Positions 24,096-32,179 of a stretch of 34,243 nucleotides of DNA are shown in pieces. The stretch is from an uncultured Acetobacteraceae bacterium (GTDB taxonomy: Bacteria > Pseudomonadota > Alphaproteobacteria > Acetobacterales > Acetobacteraceae). The DNA lies in NCBI GenBank assembly GCA_937873205.1, contig CALMVO010000107.1, positions 250 through 34,492 of the forward strand, read 5' to 3'. Made by a program: the position numbers and the translations under genes. The notes beneath the pieces were generated by a model. The model searched no databases. It was given only the letters and a program-made list of their open reading frames with translations, and was not told the DNA's origin. The stretch's first letter is position 1, and every line of letters begins with the position of its first letter.

Positions 24096-26543
24096 TCAGC
24101 CCGGATAGATCCCCGCGAAACGCAGCGCCAGCGCCGCCAGGGCCGCATCGTCGACGTGGAAATCCGCGCGTTCCGGCGTCTCGCCCGGCCGGTCGATGAC
24201 GTGCTCGGCCGGCAGGAAGCGCAGCTCGGATGGCGCCTCCATGTAGCTGGGGCTGCTGTAGATCTCGAGGTCGCGCCGGTTGGCGAGGTTCCAGCGTCCG
24301 GTGAACACCACGCCGGGCCGGTTGCAGATCCAGCGGTACTTCGCCAGCGCCGCCCCCCAGGGGGCGACAAAGAACTGCGCCCGCCGGCACCAGATCAGGC
24401 TGGCGGCGATCGGCTGCCCGACCGTGTCGACCAGACGCACCCCGAGCGTGCGGCAGGCTTCCGCCACCGCGCCGGCGACGGCGCGCTCGGCGGCCAACGG
24501 CGATGTCGCCCCCGGCCGGTCGTCGCCGACGCTGCGGTAGGTGATGCCGTCGCTGGCCTGGTTGTAGCCGTCGAGCACGATCACCGGCAGCGGCCGGCCA
24601 GGTGCCGCCAGCGCCGCGACCAGGCGGCAGACCAGGCCGGCCTGGTCCTCCGGCGCCCGGTTACCGGCCCGCAGCCCGATCAGCACCACCGGCGTTCCCG
24701 GCGGCACCGCGTCGGCCGCCTCCCGTACCGCCCGCCACGCCGGATCGTGGTCGATCGCATCCAGCACCTGCACGCCGACGCTGCGCCGCACGTGGATGCC
24801 TGTGATCTTCATCGGCCGCGCCGCCGCCTCATAGAAGGCGGCGATCCCGGCCTTGAAGCCGCCGTCGCGGCGGATCACCCGCCCCGCCAGCGCCGGGTGG
24901 ATGCCGTCGATCGGGCCGTACATCTCGGCGCCCTGTGCGTGGTCGAACACCACGCAGTGCGGCAGCCGGTCGGCAGCCACGTGGTGCAGCAGCCAGTCGA
25001 GCCCGGTCAGGTCCTGCCAGACGTAGTGGCCGACATGCAGGCTGGGCTCGCCGCGGAACACCAGCAGCAGCGGCCCGGGCGCTCCGCCGCGCGCCGCCGT
25101 GAGGGCGGCGCCGCGCATGATGCCGTCGCCGTGGGTGGCCAGGTGGCGCCGCAGCAGGCCGCGGAAGTCCAGGCTGTGCTGGCCGATCCGCTCGGTCGCG
25201 GCGGCGTCGGCGGCGATCATCAGGTCGAGGCTCGGCACGTAGATGCCGAACGTGCGGAAGTGCCATTCCAATGCCACGACGTGGAAGGCGAGCCCGTGCC
25301 GCTCGTCGTACAGCTGGTAGGCGAAGCAGAGGTTGTCGATCACCAGCGGCCGCAGCGCGGTGCGCACCGGCAGCCCATCGATCGGCGACGGCCAGCTGGT
25401 CTCGCCCCCGGTCATCACCGCGGCGAAGCTCTCGTGCAGCAACTGTCGGCAGGCGGCGCGGAGGGCTGCCGGATCCAGCACATGGCAGCCGGTCCGGGTC
25501 CGCACGACGTGGCCGGTGGCGGTCGGCGTCGGCTCCGAGAGCGTCCATCGCACGCTGCGGTCGGGCAGGCCCGCCGCCGGCCGGCTCTCCAGCATCAGCT
25601 CGAGCAGGTCGAGCCGCACCGCGCGCGCCAGCTGGAAGAAGCGGGCCAGGGCAGGGGTGGGGACAGGCGCCGACGCCTCCAGCATCGCCTCGTCCATGGC
25701 CCGGAACAGCGGATGCAGCGCGTCGGCCAGCACCGCGCGCGCGGGTCCCGGCAGGCCACGGGCGGACTGTCCCAGCGCCTGGCCGCGATGGTCCAGATAC
25801 CAGACCGCCGCCTCGCCGCCGCTGCCCTCGAGCTCCAGCAGCAGCGTCGGGAACAGCAGCGTGCAGATCCGCAAGCCCGTCCAGCCGGGCTCCAGCGCGA
25901 CCGGGTGTTCGCTGTGCCGCATCACCAGGCCGGTGCGCCCGATCGCGAGCGAGGCCGGCTCGGCAGAGCTACCAATCGCGATGGCGAGCGTGAAGCCGTC
26001 CGGCGGCGGGCCCGGCGGCGGGTCCGCACGGTCCGGCTCGGGTTCCGGCCGCCGTTCGGTTCCGGCGGTCTCCGCATCGGGCGCGTTGTCCGTGGCGATC
26101 CGTCGCAGCGTGCGCCGGAGGCCGGCCGGCAGCGACAGGAAGCTGGCGACGGGCTCCGGCTGGCCATCGGCCAGGCGGTCGTCGACGATCCAGTCGAGCA
26201 CCGGCCGCAGCCGCACCGCGATGCCCCGCCGCTGCGCCGCCGACAGCCCCTCCAGCCCGCCGGCCAGCCGTTCCAGCCCGGCGTCGAACAGCCAGGGCGG
26301 CACGAAGCGGCCATCGGCGTGCAGCTCCAGCAGCAGCAACGGCTGCAGAAGCCGGCAGAGCGCGCCAGGACGCACGCCGCGGCCGAAGCTTGTCACCGGC
26401 TGCCCGTCCTGCAGCATTCGGCGAGCGACGCCGCCGCTGCGCAGCCAGTAGGCGCCGTCCAGCAGGCAGACACCGTCGTCTTCCAATGGCACGGCCGGCG
26501 TCACGGCCGGGCCCGGCCGCCCGGCCGCCCGGCCCGTCAACAC
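24096..26543 (-). CDS. Large uncharacterised protein with glycosyltransferase-61-like C-terminus
   Basis: An 815-residue protein I cannot name. No signal peptide or clear transmembrane helix is visible, so it is probably cytosolic. The N-terminal half (about 1-310) holds two similar-looking segments with LLQPLLLLELHADGRFVPPW and LLFPTLLLELEGSGGEAAVW, possibly a duplicated module, separated by a Pro/Glu-rich linker (about 160-185). The C-terminal half has HVGHYVWQDLTGLDWLLHHV, a GIHVRRSVG segment, and near the end FFVAPWGAALAKYRWICNRP, which resembles the nucleotide-sugar binding end of GT61-type glycosyltransferases (G-x-G-L then a hydrophobic strand). The GTG at 26543 lies 9 bases after the upstream gene's stop and lacks a good ribosome site, which fits coupling. 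Third positions are G/C-rich throughout, so it is a real gene. Confidence 0.8.
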   Translation of the reverse strand: MLTGRAAGRPGPAVTPAVPLEDDGVCLLDGAYWLRSGGVARRMLQDGQPVTSFGRGVRPGALCRLLQPLLLLELHADGRFVPPWLFDAGLERLAGGLEGLSAAQRRGIAVRLRPVLDWIVDDRLADGQPEPVASFLSLPAGLRRTLRRIATDNAPDAETAGTERRPEPEPDRADPPPGPPPDGFTLAIAIGSSAEPASLAIGRTGLVMRHSEHPVALEPGWTGLRICTLLFPTLLLELEGSGGEAAVWYLDHRGQALGQSARGLPGPARAVLADALHPLFRAMDEAMLEASAPVPTPALARFFQLARAVRLDLLELMLESRPAAGLPDRSVRWTLSEPTPTATGHVVRTRTGCHVLDPAALRAACRQLLHESFAAVMTGGETSWPSPIDGLPVRTALRPLVIDNLCFAYQLYDERHGLAFHVVALEWHFRTFGIYVPSLDLMIAADAAATERIGQHSLDFRGLLRRHLATHGDGIMRGAALTAARGGAPGPLLLVFRGEPSLHVGHYVWQDLTGLDWLLHHVAADRLPHCVVFDHAQGAEMYGPIDGIHPALAGRVIRRDGGFKAGIAAFYEAAARPMKITGIHVRRSVGVQVLDAIDHDPAWRAVREAADAVPPGTPVVLIGLRAGNRAPEDQAGLVCRLVAALAAPGRPLPVIVLDGYNQASDGITYRSVGDDRPGATSPLAAERAVAGAVAEACRTLGVRLVDTVGQPIAASLIWCRRAQFFVAPWGAALAKYRWICNRPGVVFTGRWNLANRRDLEIYSSPSYMEAPSELRFLPAEHVIDRPGETPERADFHVDDAALAALALRFAGIYPG

Positions 26544-26552
26544 CGCCGGCCG

Positions 26553-27320
26553 CTAATGCGGCGGTGGCTCGTGTTCGCCATGTGCCTCGGGAGGCCGGCC
26601 CGGACCCGGATGCGTGCCTGCGGGTACGCCCTGCGGTGCTGGGCGCGAAGCCTGTGTCGGCTGCACGCGCGCCGGCTGGGTCGGGCCCGGCCGCACGAAC
26701 GGCGCCGCTTCCGGCCGCGGTCCCGCCTCGGATCTGGGTCCCGGCTCCGGCCCGCGCTGAGGAAACGCCCGGCCGGATTCCGGTGGATGCCCCGGGAACG
26801 CGGCCGGGCCGACCGGATGCGCGATCGCCGGCGGGCGACCCCCGTCCTCGCCGCCCGGCCCGCGTCCCTGATCATGGCCGGGAAAGCCGCCCGGCGGTCC
26901 GCCGTGGAACCGCTCGCCGCCGCGGAAGCGACCTTCATCGTGATAGAACGGCCGATCGCGATAGTAGCGGCCCCAATACTGGTCGACGTCGAAGCCGATG
27001 AGCGGCAGCCCGACGGCGACGCCGTAGCCCGCCAGCGGTTCCGGCTGATCGTCGTAGACCAGCTGCAACCCAGGGCCGGCAACCCAGCCGCGCAGATCCT
27101 GCACCGCGACGTCGCACCAGCTCCAGCCCGGCAGGCAGCCGAAGATCTCGGCCTGGGTGCCCTGCGGCAGCTGCGCCACCAGCGGGTAGTCGATCCCCGG
27201 GCCGGCCCGCATGTTGATGTTCTGCGTCACGAAGCCGGGCGCCGCCAGCGCCGCCGTCGCGGCCAGAGCCACCCCGGCCAGCGCGATGCCGGCACCCTTG
27301 GCCAAACCACCCAGTCGCAT
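26553..27320 (-). CDS. Secreted SH3-domain protein with Pro/Gly-rich tail
   Basis: A 255-residue exported protein. The signal peptide is about residues 1-27 (GIALAGVALAATAALAAPGF). A bacterial SH3 domain covers about 30-90 (TQNINMRAGPGIDYPLVAQL, FGCLPGWSWCDVAVQDLRGW) and would bind peptidoglycan or protein partners in the periplasm. After DQYWGRYYRDRPFYHDEGRF the last 120 residues are low-complexity Pro/Gly/Arg, probably disordered. The ATG at 27320 has GAGG 6 bases upstream on the minus strand. It lies between the CHAP hydrolase gene and the large protein on the same strand, suggesting a cell-envelope transcription unit. Confidence 0.86.
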   Translation of the reverse strand: MRLGGLAKGAGIALAGVALAATAALAAPGFVTQNINMRAGPGIDYPLVAQLPQGTQAEIFGCLPGWSWCDVAVQDLRGWVAGPGLQLVYDDQPEPLAGYGVAVGLPLIGFDVDQYWGRYYRDRPFYHDEGRFRGGERFHGGPPGGFPGHDQGRGPGGEDGGRPPAIAHPVGPAAFPGHPPESGRAFPQRGPEPGPRSEAGPRPEAAPFVRPGPTQPARVQPTQASRPAPQGVPAGTHPGPGRPPEAHGEHEPPPH

Positions 27321-27416
27321 GTCGCACCTCGTCCGCTGCGGGGCTCGTTCATCGGACGGAAATACGGCCGCAGTAAGGTCCGGCGAGCAGGCGAGTGACG
27401 GAGCCCGCAATACGGA

Positions 27417-28115
27417 TCAGCGCAGCCCGCGGTCGGGCGCGTCGTCGGACAGGCTGGAGACCGACAGGTCGATGCCGCGCTGCACCGTCGGCGCCTCCGC
27501 GACCTCGGTGCCGCCGCGCAGGTCGGCCGGCGCCGCATTGCCGGTGCGCGGCACGATCACGTCGCTGCGCGCGGTGATGATGCGGCCGGTGTCGGGGCGC
27601 GCATAGATGAAGCCGTAGGTCGGATAGATCGCCCCGAAGCTGCCCTTGCGGCCGATCTCCACCCGCACCGCGGTCCAGTCGTTGTCCTCGGAGACGTCGA
27701 CCACGGTGACGTCGCGGCTGATGCCGTTGGCGTTCCAGTGCGACTGGTCGATCTGGATCGTGCGGCTGTCCACCACGCCGGTGACCACCGCGACGTGGCC
27801 CAGCCGCATGCGCTGGTTGGCGCGGAAGTTGAGCACGCTGCCGGGCTCCGGCGCCGAGCCGCGGGCATACACGCCCTCGGCGTTCTGCCACCAGTTGGCG
27901 GCGTTGCCGGCCAGGGCGATATCGGTGTCGGAGCGGGCGAAGGCCACGCACTGGATCACGTGCGCCTGGTGGCCGGCGGCGGCATATATCCTGGAGGTGC
28001 CGTGTCGGCTGCCATGGTGCAGCCGGGAATGGGCGCCGGCGGCCTGTCCGAGCAGAAGGCAGGAGCCAGCCAGCGCGACGCTCCGCAACAGCCTCTTGAA
28101 CGCGATAGCCTGCAT
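27417..28115 (-). CDS. Secreted CHAP-domain peptidoglycan hydrolase
   Basis: A 232-residue exported protein with a CHAP (cysteine, histidine-dependent amidohydrolase/peptidase) domain, which cleaves peptidoglycan cross-links or amides. The signal peptide ends near GQAAGAHS (residues 1-29). The catalytic Cys is C56 in VIQCVAFARS, the His is H107 in LGHVAVV, and the third polar residue lies in SHWN (126-128). The spacing and the WWQNAEG and GSVLNFRA motifs fit the family. The tail (about 180-232) is polar and unassigned. The ATG at 28115 follows GGAG 6 bases upstream; longer frames exist but start outside the signal peptide. Upstream DNA is unusually A/T-rich. Confidence 0.88.
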   Translation of the reverse strand: MQAIAFKRLLRSVALAGSCLLLGQAAGAHSRLHHGSRHGTSRIYAAAGHQAHVIQCVAFARSDTDIALAGNAANWWQNAEGVYARGSAPEPGSVLNFRANQRMRLGHVAVVTGVVDSRTIQIDQSHWNANGISRDVTVVDVSEDNDWTAVRVEIGRKGSFGAIYPTYGFIYARPDTGRIITARSDVIVPRTGNAAPADLRGGTEVAEAPTVQRGIDLSVSSLSDDAPDRGLR

Positions 28116-28382
28116 TCCCGTCTCCAGCCTCACCAACTCGTGAATGGCTGGTAACAACCGGGATGCAACCCTGACAAGCCGCCGCTGCAAAACGAGCGCC
28201 CTGTTACTTAACTTTGCAGAAAATCCGCCATATTCGCAGCGGTTTCTAGGACTATCGTCCCATCGGCTGGTCTTGAACCGCCCTGCTATGATGGCCGCGC
28301 CGGTTCTTGTCGATCGTCCGTCGCGCTGCCGCAACTTTAATGTGACATCTGTGGCACGTAGGCCACGGTGCCGGAGTGCCCG
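28116..28382. other. A/T-richer intergenic region upstream of the CHAP gene
   Basis: About 267 bases without a supported gene, with G/C content visibly below the window average (for example 28200-28262). Probably holds the CHAP promoter reading leftward. No clear hairpin terminator for the ridA gene was found. Confidence 0.35.
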
Positions 28383-28733
28383 CTACTTCGTCATGACCAG
28401 CATGATCTCGACCAGCATCCTGGGATCGGCCATCTCCGCCTGCACGCAGGCGCGCGCCGGCGCCTCGCCCTCCGGCAGCCAGTCTTGCCAGACGGCGTTC
28501 AACGCACCGCGATCGCCAATATGCTTCAGCCAGATCTGCGCCTGCAGGATGCGCGTGCTGTCGGTGCCGTGCTCCTCCAGCAGCGCGTCGAGCTGCTCAA
28601 GCACGTCGCGGGTCTGCGCGGTGACGTCGCCCGCGAGGTCGCGCGCCACCATCCCCTGGGTGAACACGAAGCCATGGTACTCGACCGCCCGCGACATGAT
28701 CGCAGTGGGCTCGGTCCGTAGGATCTTGGCCAT
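28383..28733 (-). CDS. RidA/YjgF family protein
   Basis: A 116-residue RidA-superfamily protein. Archetypal RidA hydrolyses reactive enamine/imine intermediates made by PLP enzymes such as threonine dehydratase. Visible features are VFTQGMVARD, LEQLDALLEEHGTDSTRILQ and AQIWLKHIGDRGALNAVWQD, with APARACVQAEMADPRMLVEI at the active-site end. The canonical Arg of RidA appears as R94 in APARACVQAEM. It belongs to the broader family rather than certain RidA proper. The ATG at 28733 follows AGGAG by 8 bases. It is the last gene of the minus-strand run XdhC-MobA-lipoprotein-RidA. Confidence 0.9.
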   Translation of the reverse strand: MAKILRTEPTAIMSRAVEYHGFVFTQGMVARDLAGDVTAQTRDVLEQLDALLEEHGTDSTRILQAQIWLKHIGDRGALNAVWQDWLPEGEAPARACVQAEMADPRMLVEIMLVMTK

Positions 28734-28771
28734 CGGCGTGCTCCTCGTGATGGTGTGACGGTCGGAACCGC

Positions 28772-29134
28772 TCAGTTCCGGCCCGGCAGGATCGTGGGCG
28801 TGGTCTCGGGTGCGGCGTGCAGGCAGTCGTCGACCAGGCGATCGCGGCGGTACTCGTCGTTCAGCCCCTTGTTCGGCACGCCGATCAGGCCGCTCGACGA
28901 GAAGGGGCTCGACGACTGGTCCTCCTCCGAGAGCTGATAGCGGTTCTGCTTGTTGAACTCCTGGTCGGCCTGCCGGCCGCAATCCTGCTGACGCTCCAGG
29001 TCGGCGCTGCTCTGCGGCACGGTGCAGCCGGCGAGCCCGCCACCGAGGAGGAGTGCTGCGAGCGCTGCCGGCCAAGCGCGACGCGCCGGGCAGGGGGTCA
29101 CGGGCGGGCTCCGGAGCATGCGGGCGTTCCTCAT
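28772..29134 (-). CDS. Small predicted lipoprotein
   Basis: A 120-residue protein with a lipoprotein signal: basic start, hydrophobic run AALAALLLGGGLAGC, and a lipobox LAGC with the Cys at about residue 37. The mature part is hydrophilic (DLERQQDCGRQADQEFNKQN, RYQLSEEDQSSSPFSSSGLI) with three Cys in total. I do not recognise a family; small envelope lipoproteins of this kind are common in Acetobacteraceae. The ATG at 29134 (MRNARM) or 29119 (MLRSPP) could be the start. It lies 38 bases before ridA and 32 bases after the MobA-like gene. Confidence 0.7.
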   Translation of the reverse strand: MRNARMLRSPPVTPCPARRAWPAALAALLLGGGLAGCTVPQSSADLERQQDCGRQADQEFNKQNRYQLSEEDQSSSPFSSSGLIGVPNKGLNDEYRRDRLVDDCLHAAPETTPTILPGRN

Positions 29135-29166
29135 CGCCGCATCTCTGGCCGGGCCGCGACCCCCGG

Positions 29167-29745
29167 TCAACGTCCGCTCGCGAAGCCGACCAACCGTTCC
29201 GGCGTGTCGAAATCTGCCAGCACCCCTGGGTCGCCGGTCTCCACCTCCAGGCAGCGCAGGCCAGGGGCGGCCAGCAGCGCCCGTCCGCCGGCATCGCCAC
29301 GCAGCGTGCCGAGCGCCGCGAACAGGCGCCGGTCCCAGAGCAGCGGGTTGCCGCGCCGGCCCTCCGCCAGCGGCAGCACGACATCGACCGCGTCGCCGCC
29401 GCGGCGATGGGCCTCGATCAGCCGGTCGATCGTGGCCGGCCGCACCAGCGGCATGTCGCCCAGGCAGACCAGCGCCGCCCGCCACCCGTCGGTGCTCGCG
29501 CGGGCGATGCCGGCGCGCAGGCTGGCCGCCAGCCCCTCGGCATGATCCGCCGCCACCACCCGCGGCAGCTCCGGACAAATCTCGGACAGCCGCCCGGCCG
29601 CGTGGCCACCGACCAGCACGATCGGCCAGGCGCTGCTGCCCTGGATCGCGGCCACCGTCCGCTCCAGCACCGTGCGCCCGTCCGGCCCCCGTACCAGCAG
29701 CTTGTCCAGCGGGCGCGCCCGCAGCCCGGCACCGCCGGCCAGCAC
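29167..29745 (-). CDS. MobA-like nucleotidyltransferase
   Basis: A roughly 193-residue NTP-transferase like MocA/MobA, which adds CMP or GMP to the molybdenum cofactor. The nucleotide-binding loop is LVLAGGAGLRARPLDKLL. Further motifs are VLVGGHAAGRLSEICPEL, AGIARASTDGWRAALVCLGD, MPLVRPATIDRLIEAHRR and GRRGNPLLWDRRLFAAL, then GDPGVLADFDTPERL, the conserved DIDTPEDL-type end. It directly follows XdhC, the usual pairing in xanthine/aldehyde dehydrogenase maturation. No ATG lies near the expected start. The GTG at 29745 is used, but homologues begin a few residues earlier (VGALVLAGG), where only GTC or CTG occurs, so the start is unresolved. No dehydrogenase genes are in the window. Confidence 0.85.
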   Translation of the reverse strand: MLAGGAGLRARPLDKLLVRGPDGRTVLERTVAAIQGSSAWPIVLVGGHAAGRLSEICPELPRVVAADHAEGLAASLRAGIARASTDGWRAALVCLGDMPLVRPATIDRLIEAHRRGGDAVDVVLPLAEGRRGNPLLWDRRLFAALGTLRGDAGGRALLAAPGLRCLEVETGDPGVLADFDTPERLVGFASGR

Positions 29746-29762
29746 CAGGGCGCCGACCCCAC

Positions 29763-30872
29763 TCAGCCGCCGCGGCCGGCCAGGAGAACGGTGCTCGGAA
29801 CGGCCCCGGGCGCCGCCAGCGCCGCGTCCCGCCGCACCGCGACCAGCTCGGCCAGGATCGACAGCGCGATCTCCCCCGCCCCAATCGCGCCGATCGGCAG
29901 TCCCACCGGCCCATGGATCCGCGCCAGCGCCGCCGTGTCGTGCCCCAGCGCGCGCAGCCGCTCCCGCCGTGCGCCCTGCGTGCCGCGCGAGCCGAGCGCA
30001 CCGATATAGAAGGCCGGGCTCGCCAGCGCCGCGTCCAGCGCCGGATCGTCGAGCTTCGCATCGTGCGTCAGCACCACTACCGCGCTGTGCCGGTCGATCC
30101 CCAGCGCGCGCAGCGCGTCGTCCGGCCACGCCGGCACCAGCTCGGTGCCCGGGAAGCGCTCCGCCGTGGCCAGGCCGGCGCGCGGGTCGATCACCACCGC
30201 CTGCATGCCCAGCAGCCGCGCCATCGGCGCCAGCGCCTGCGCGATGTGCACCGCGCCCACAATCAGCAGCCGCACCGCCGGCATCGCCACGCCCAGGAAC
30301 CACTCGTCCCCCGCGATCTCATCAAGGCGCGATCGCCCCGCCGCGACCGCCCGTTCCGCCGCCGCGAGCACGGCCTCGGGTATCGCGCCGTCCTCCGCCA
30401 GCAGCTGCCCGTCGCGGTCCCGCAGCAGCAGCTGCCCCCCGTCCGCCAGCCGCGTCGCCAGTACCGCCAGCCCCCGCGCCGCCTGCGCCTCCGCCAGCCG
30501 ATCCAGCGTCGCCGGCGTCATCGCGCCGCCTTGCTCCGCGACCGGCTGCACGAACACCCGGATGGTGCCGCCGCAGGCGAGCCCGACCGACCAGGCGCTG
30601 CCGTCGCTGACCCCATAGGAGAGCAGCTGCGGCGTGCCGTCCCGCACCGTCTCCAGCGCCGCCTCGATCACCGCGGCTTCGACACAGCCCCCGCTCACCG
30701 AGCCGGCGATGCGGCCGCCGGCGCCGATCGCCATCACGCTGCCGGCCGGACAGGGGGCACTGCCCCACGTCTCGACCACGGTCGCCAGCGCCACCGCCTC
30801 GCCGCCCGCCTGCCAGCGCGCCGCCAGCGCCAGCGGATCGCCGGCGGCGTCGGGATCAGGATCCGCCATCAT
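29763..30872 (-). CDS. xdhC: XdhC family protein (molybdenum hydroxylase maturation)
   Basis: A 369-residue XdhC/CoxI protein, which binds molybdenum cofactor and helps sulfurate and insert it into xanthine dehydrogenase-like enzymes. The N-terminal XdhC_CoxI domain has ALATVVETWGSAPCPAGSVM and GRIAGSVSGGCVEAAVIEAA, with the conserved Cys (SGGCVE). The C-terminal Rossmann domain has LLIVGAVHIAQALAPMARLL, VLTHDAKLDDPALDAALAS and YIGALGSRGTQGARRERLRA, then HGPVGLPIGAIGAGEIALSI. Start: the double ATG at 30872 follows GGAG well; ATG 30929 (also with GGAAG) would add 19 residues. The TGA at 29763-29765 is 18 bases from the MobA-like start. Divergent from the metallo-hydrolase gene. Confidence 0.92.
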   Translation of the reverse strand: MMADPDPDAAGDPLALAARWQAGGEAVALATVVETWGSAPCPAGSVMAIGAGGRIAGSVSGGCVEAAVIEAALETVRDGTPQLLSYGVSDGSAWSVGLACGGTIRVFVQPVAEQGGAMTPATLDRLAEAQAARGLAVLATRLADGGQLLLRDRDGQLLAEDGAIPEAVLAAAERAVAAGRSRLDEIAGDEWFLGVAMPAVRLLIVGAVHIAQALAPMARLLGMQAVVIDPRAGLATAERFPGTELVPAWPDDALRALGIDRHSAVVVLTHDAKLDDPALDAALASPAFYIGALGSRGTQGARRERLRALGHDTAALARIHGPVGLPIGAIGAGEIALSILAELVAVRRDAALAAPGAVPSTVLLAGRGG

Positions 30873-30962
30873 CGCCTGCTCCGGCCCATATGCCCCACCC
30901 TGCTGGATCACCGCCGCGACATCACCCATAAATCTTCCAAGCACGAAGAAGGAGCAGGCGCG

Positions 30963-31619
30963 ATGGCAGCCCCGCAGATCGAGATCGTCGTCGTGACGCC
31001 ATTTCAGCAGAACTGCCAGCTGCTGTGGGACGCCGGCACACGCAGCGGGATCGTGGTCGATCCCGGCGGCGACGTGCCGCTGATCCTGCAGCGGATCGCT
31101 GCCAACCATCTCTCGATCGAGGCGATCCTGCTGACGCACGGCCATCTCGACCATGCCGGCGGCGCCGCCGAGCTGCGCCGGGCCCTGCCTGTGCTGCCGG
31201 ACGGCGCGCCGGTCCCAGTCATCGGCCCCGACCGACGCGACGCCTTCCTCCTGTCCGGCATCACCGCCCAGGCCACCTCCCTCGGCGTCCCCGGCATGGT
31301 TGACGTCGAGCCGGACCGCTATCTGCACGAGGGCGACGTGCTGGAGCTCGCCGGTTGTCGGCTGGAGGTGCGGCATGTCCCCGGCCACACCCCGGGTCAC
31401 GTCGTGTTCATCGACGCCGCGCAGCGCCTCGGCCTGGTCGGCGACACCCTGTTCCAGGGATCGGTCGGCCGCACCGACTTCCCCTACTGCGACGGCCCGG
31501 CGCTGATCGCTGCCATCAAGTCCAAGCTGATGGTTCTGGACGACGAGATCGTCATCATCCCCGGCCACGGCCCGCGCTCGACGATCGGCGCAGAGCGTCG
31601 CGCCAACCCGTTCCTCTAG
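30963..31619 (+). CDS. MBL-fold metallo-hydrolase, glyoxalase II-like
   Basis: A 218-residue metallo-beta-lactamase fold hydrolase. The metal-binding motif THGHLDHAGG (H59, H61, D63, H64) is intact, with further ligands in VPGHTPGHVVF, LVGDTLFQGSVGRTDFP and the final IIPGHGPRSTIGAERRANPF. This is the short glyoxalase II-like group (YcbL type), often active on thioesters such as S-lactoylglutathione; the substrate here is inferred. The start at ATG 30963 has GGAGCAGG upstream. It faces xdhC across a short divergent region. Confidence 0.93.
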   Translation: MAAPQIEIVVVTPFQQNCQLLWDAGTRSGIVVDPGGDVPLILQRIAANHLSIEAILLTHGHLDHAGGAAELRRALPVLPDGAPVPVIGPDRRDAFLLSGITAQATSLGVPGMVDVEPDRYLHEGDVLELAGCRLEVRHVPGHTPGHVVFIDAAQRLGLVGDTLFQGSVGRTDFPYCDGPALIAAIKSKLMVLDDEIVIIPGHGPRSTIGAERRANPFL

Positions 31620-31684
31620 CCGGTCCCTTGCGCGCCGCGCGCCGGACGGCTCCAGTGCGCCCTACGACAATGGAGGATCAGACG

Positions 31685-32179
31685 GTGCGGCGACATCATC
31701 CGGCGACGGCCCTGCTTGTCATGTCGATTGCTCTCTGTGACGGCGGTGCCGCCCTGGCGCAGGACGCCGAGCCCACCGCGGCGCAGCGGACCCTGCAGCA
31801 AGTGCCGCTCGCGATCGTCGGCCATGACGGCGTCCGGCACGGCTTCACCGTCGAGCTGGCGCAGACGCCGCGTCAGCAGGAGATCGGGCTGATGTTCCGG
31901 ACCGCCATCCCGGACGCGAGCGGGATGCTGTTCGTCTGGCCGGTGCCGCAGCAGAGCGAGATGTGGATGAAGAACTGCCCGGTGCCGGAGGACATGGTGT
32001 TCATCGGCACGGACGACCGTATCACGCACATCGCTGAGAACACCGTGCCCTTCAGCCTGGCCAACATCGGCAGCCATGGCATCGCCAAGGCGACGCTGGA
32101 GCTCCAGGGTGGGCTGACTGCCAAGCTCGGCATCGGAGTTGGTGATCTCGTGCAGGGGAAGGCATTGGCGTCGAAATGA
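31685..32179 (+). CDS. Secreted DUF192 protein
   Basis: A 164-residue exported DUF192 protein. After a signal peptide (ALLVMSIALCDGGAALAQ), the domain shows the family hallmarks: ELAQTPRQQEIGLMFRTAIP, GMLFVWPVPQQSEMWMKNCP (the M-x-M-K-N motif, usually MWMKNT), and MVFIGTDDRITHIAENTVPF. The function of DUF192 is unknown; it is often periplasmic. I chose GTG 31685 because GGAGG at 31672-31676 is spaced 8 bases from it and the product begins with a clean signal peptide. The ATG at 31670 overlaps that ribosome site and is less likely. The stop is immediately followed by a family A repeat. Confidence 0.88.
   Translation: MRRHHPATALLVMSIALCDGGAALAQDAEPTAAQRTLQQVPLAIVGHDGVRHGFTVELAQTPRQQEIGLMFRTAIPDASGMLFVWPVPQQSEMWMKNCPVPEDMVFIGTDDRITHIAENTVPFSLANIGSHGIAKATLELQGGLTAKLGIGVGDLVQGKALASK

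Noticed and set aside
23949-27398. An 1149-codon plus-strand frame opposite the large protein and SH3 genes
   Set aside because: Arg/Gln/His-rich composition without domains. The opposite strand has signal peptide, SH3 and coherent hydrophobic patterns.
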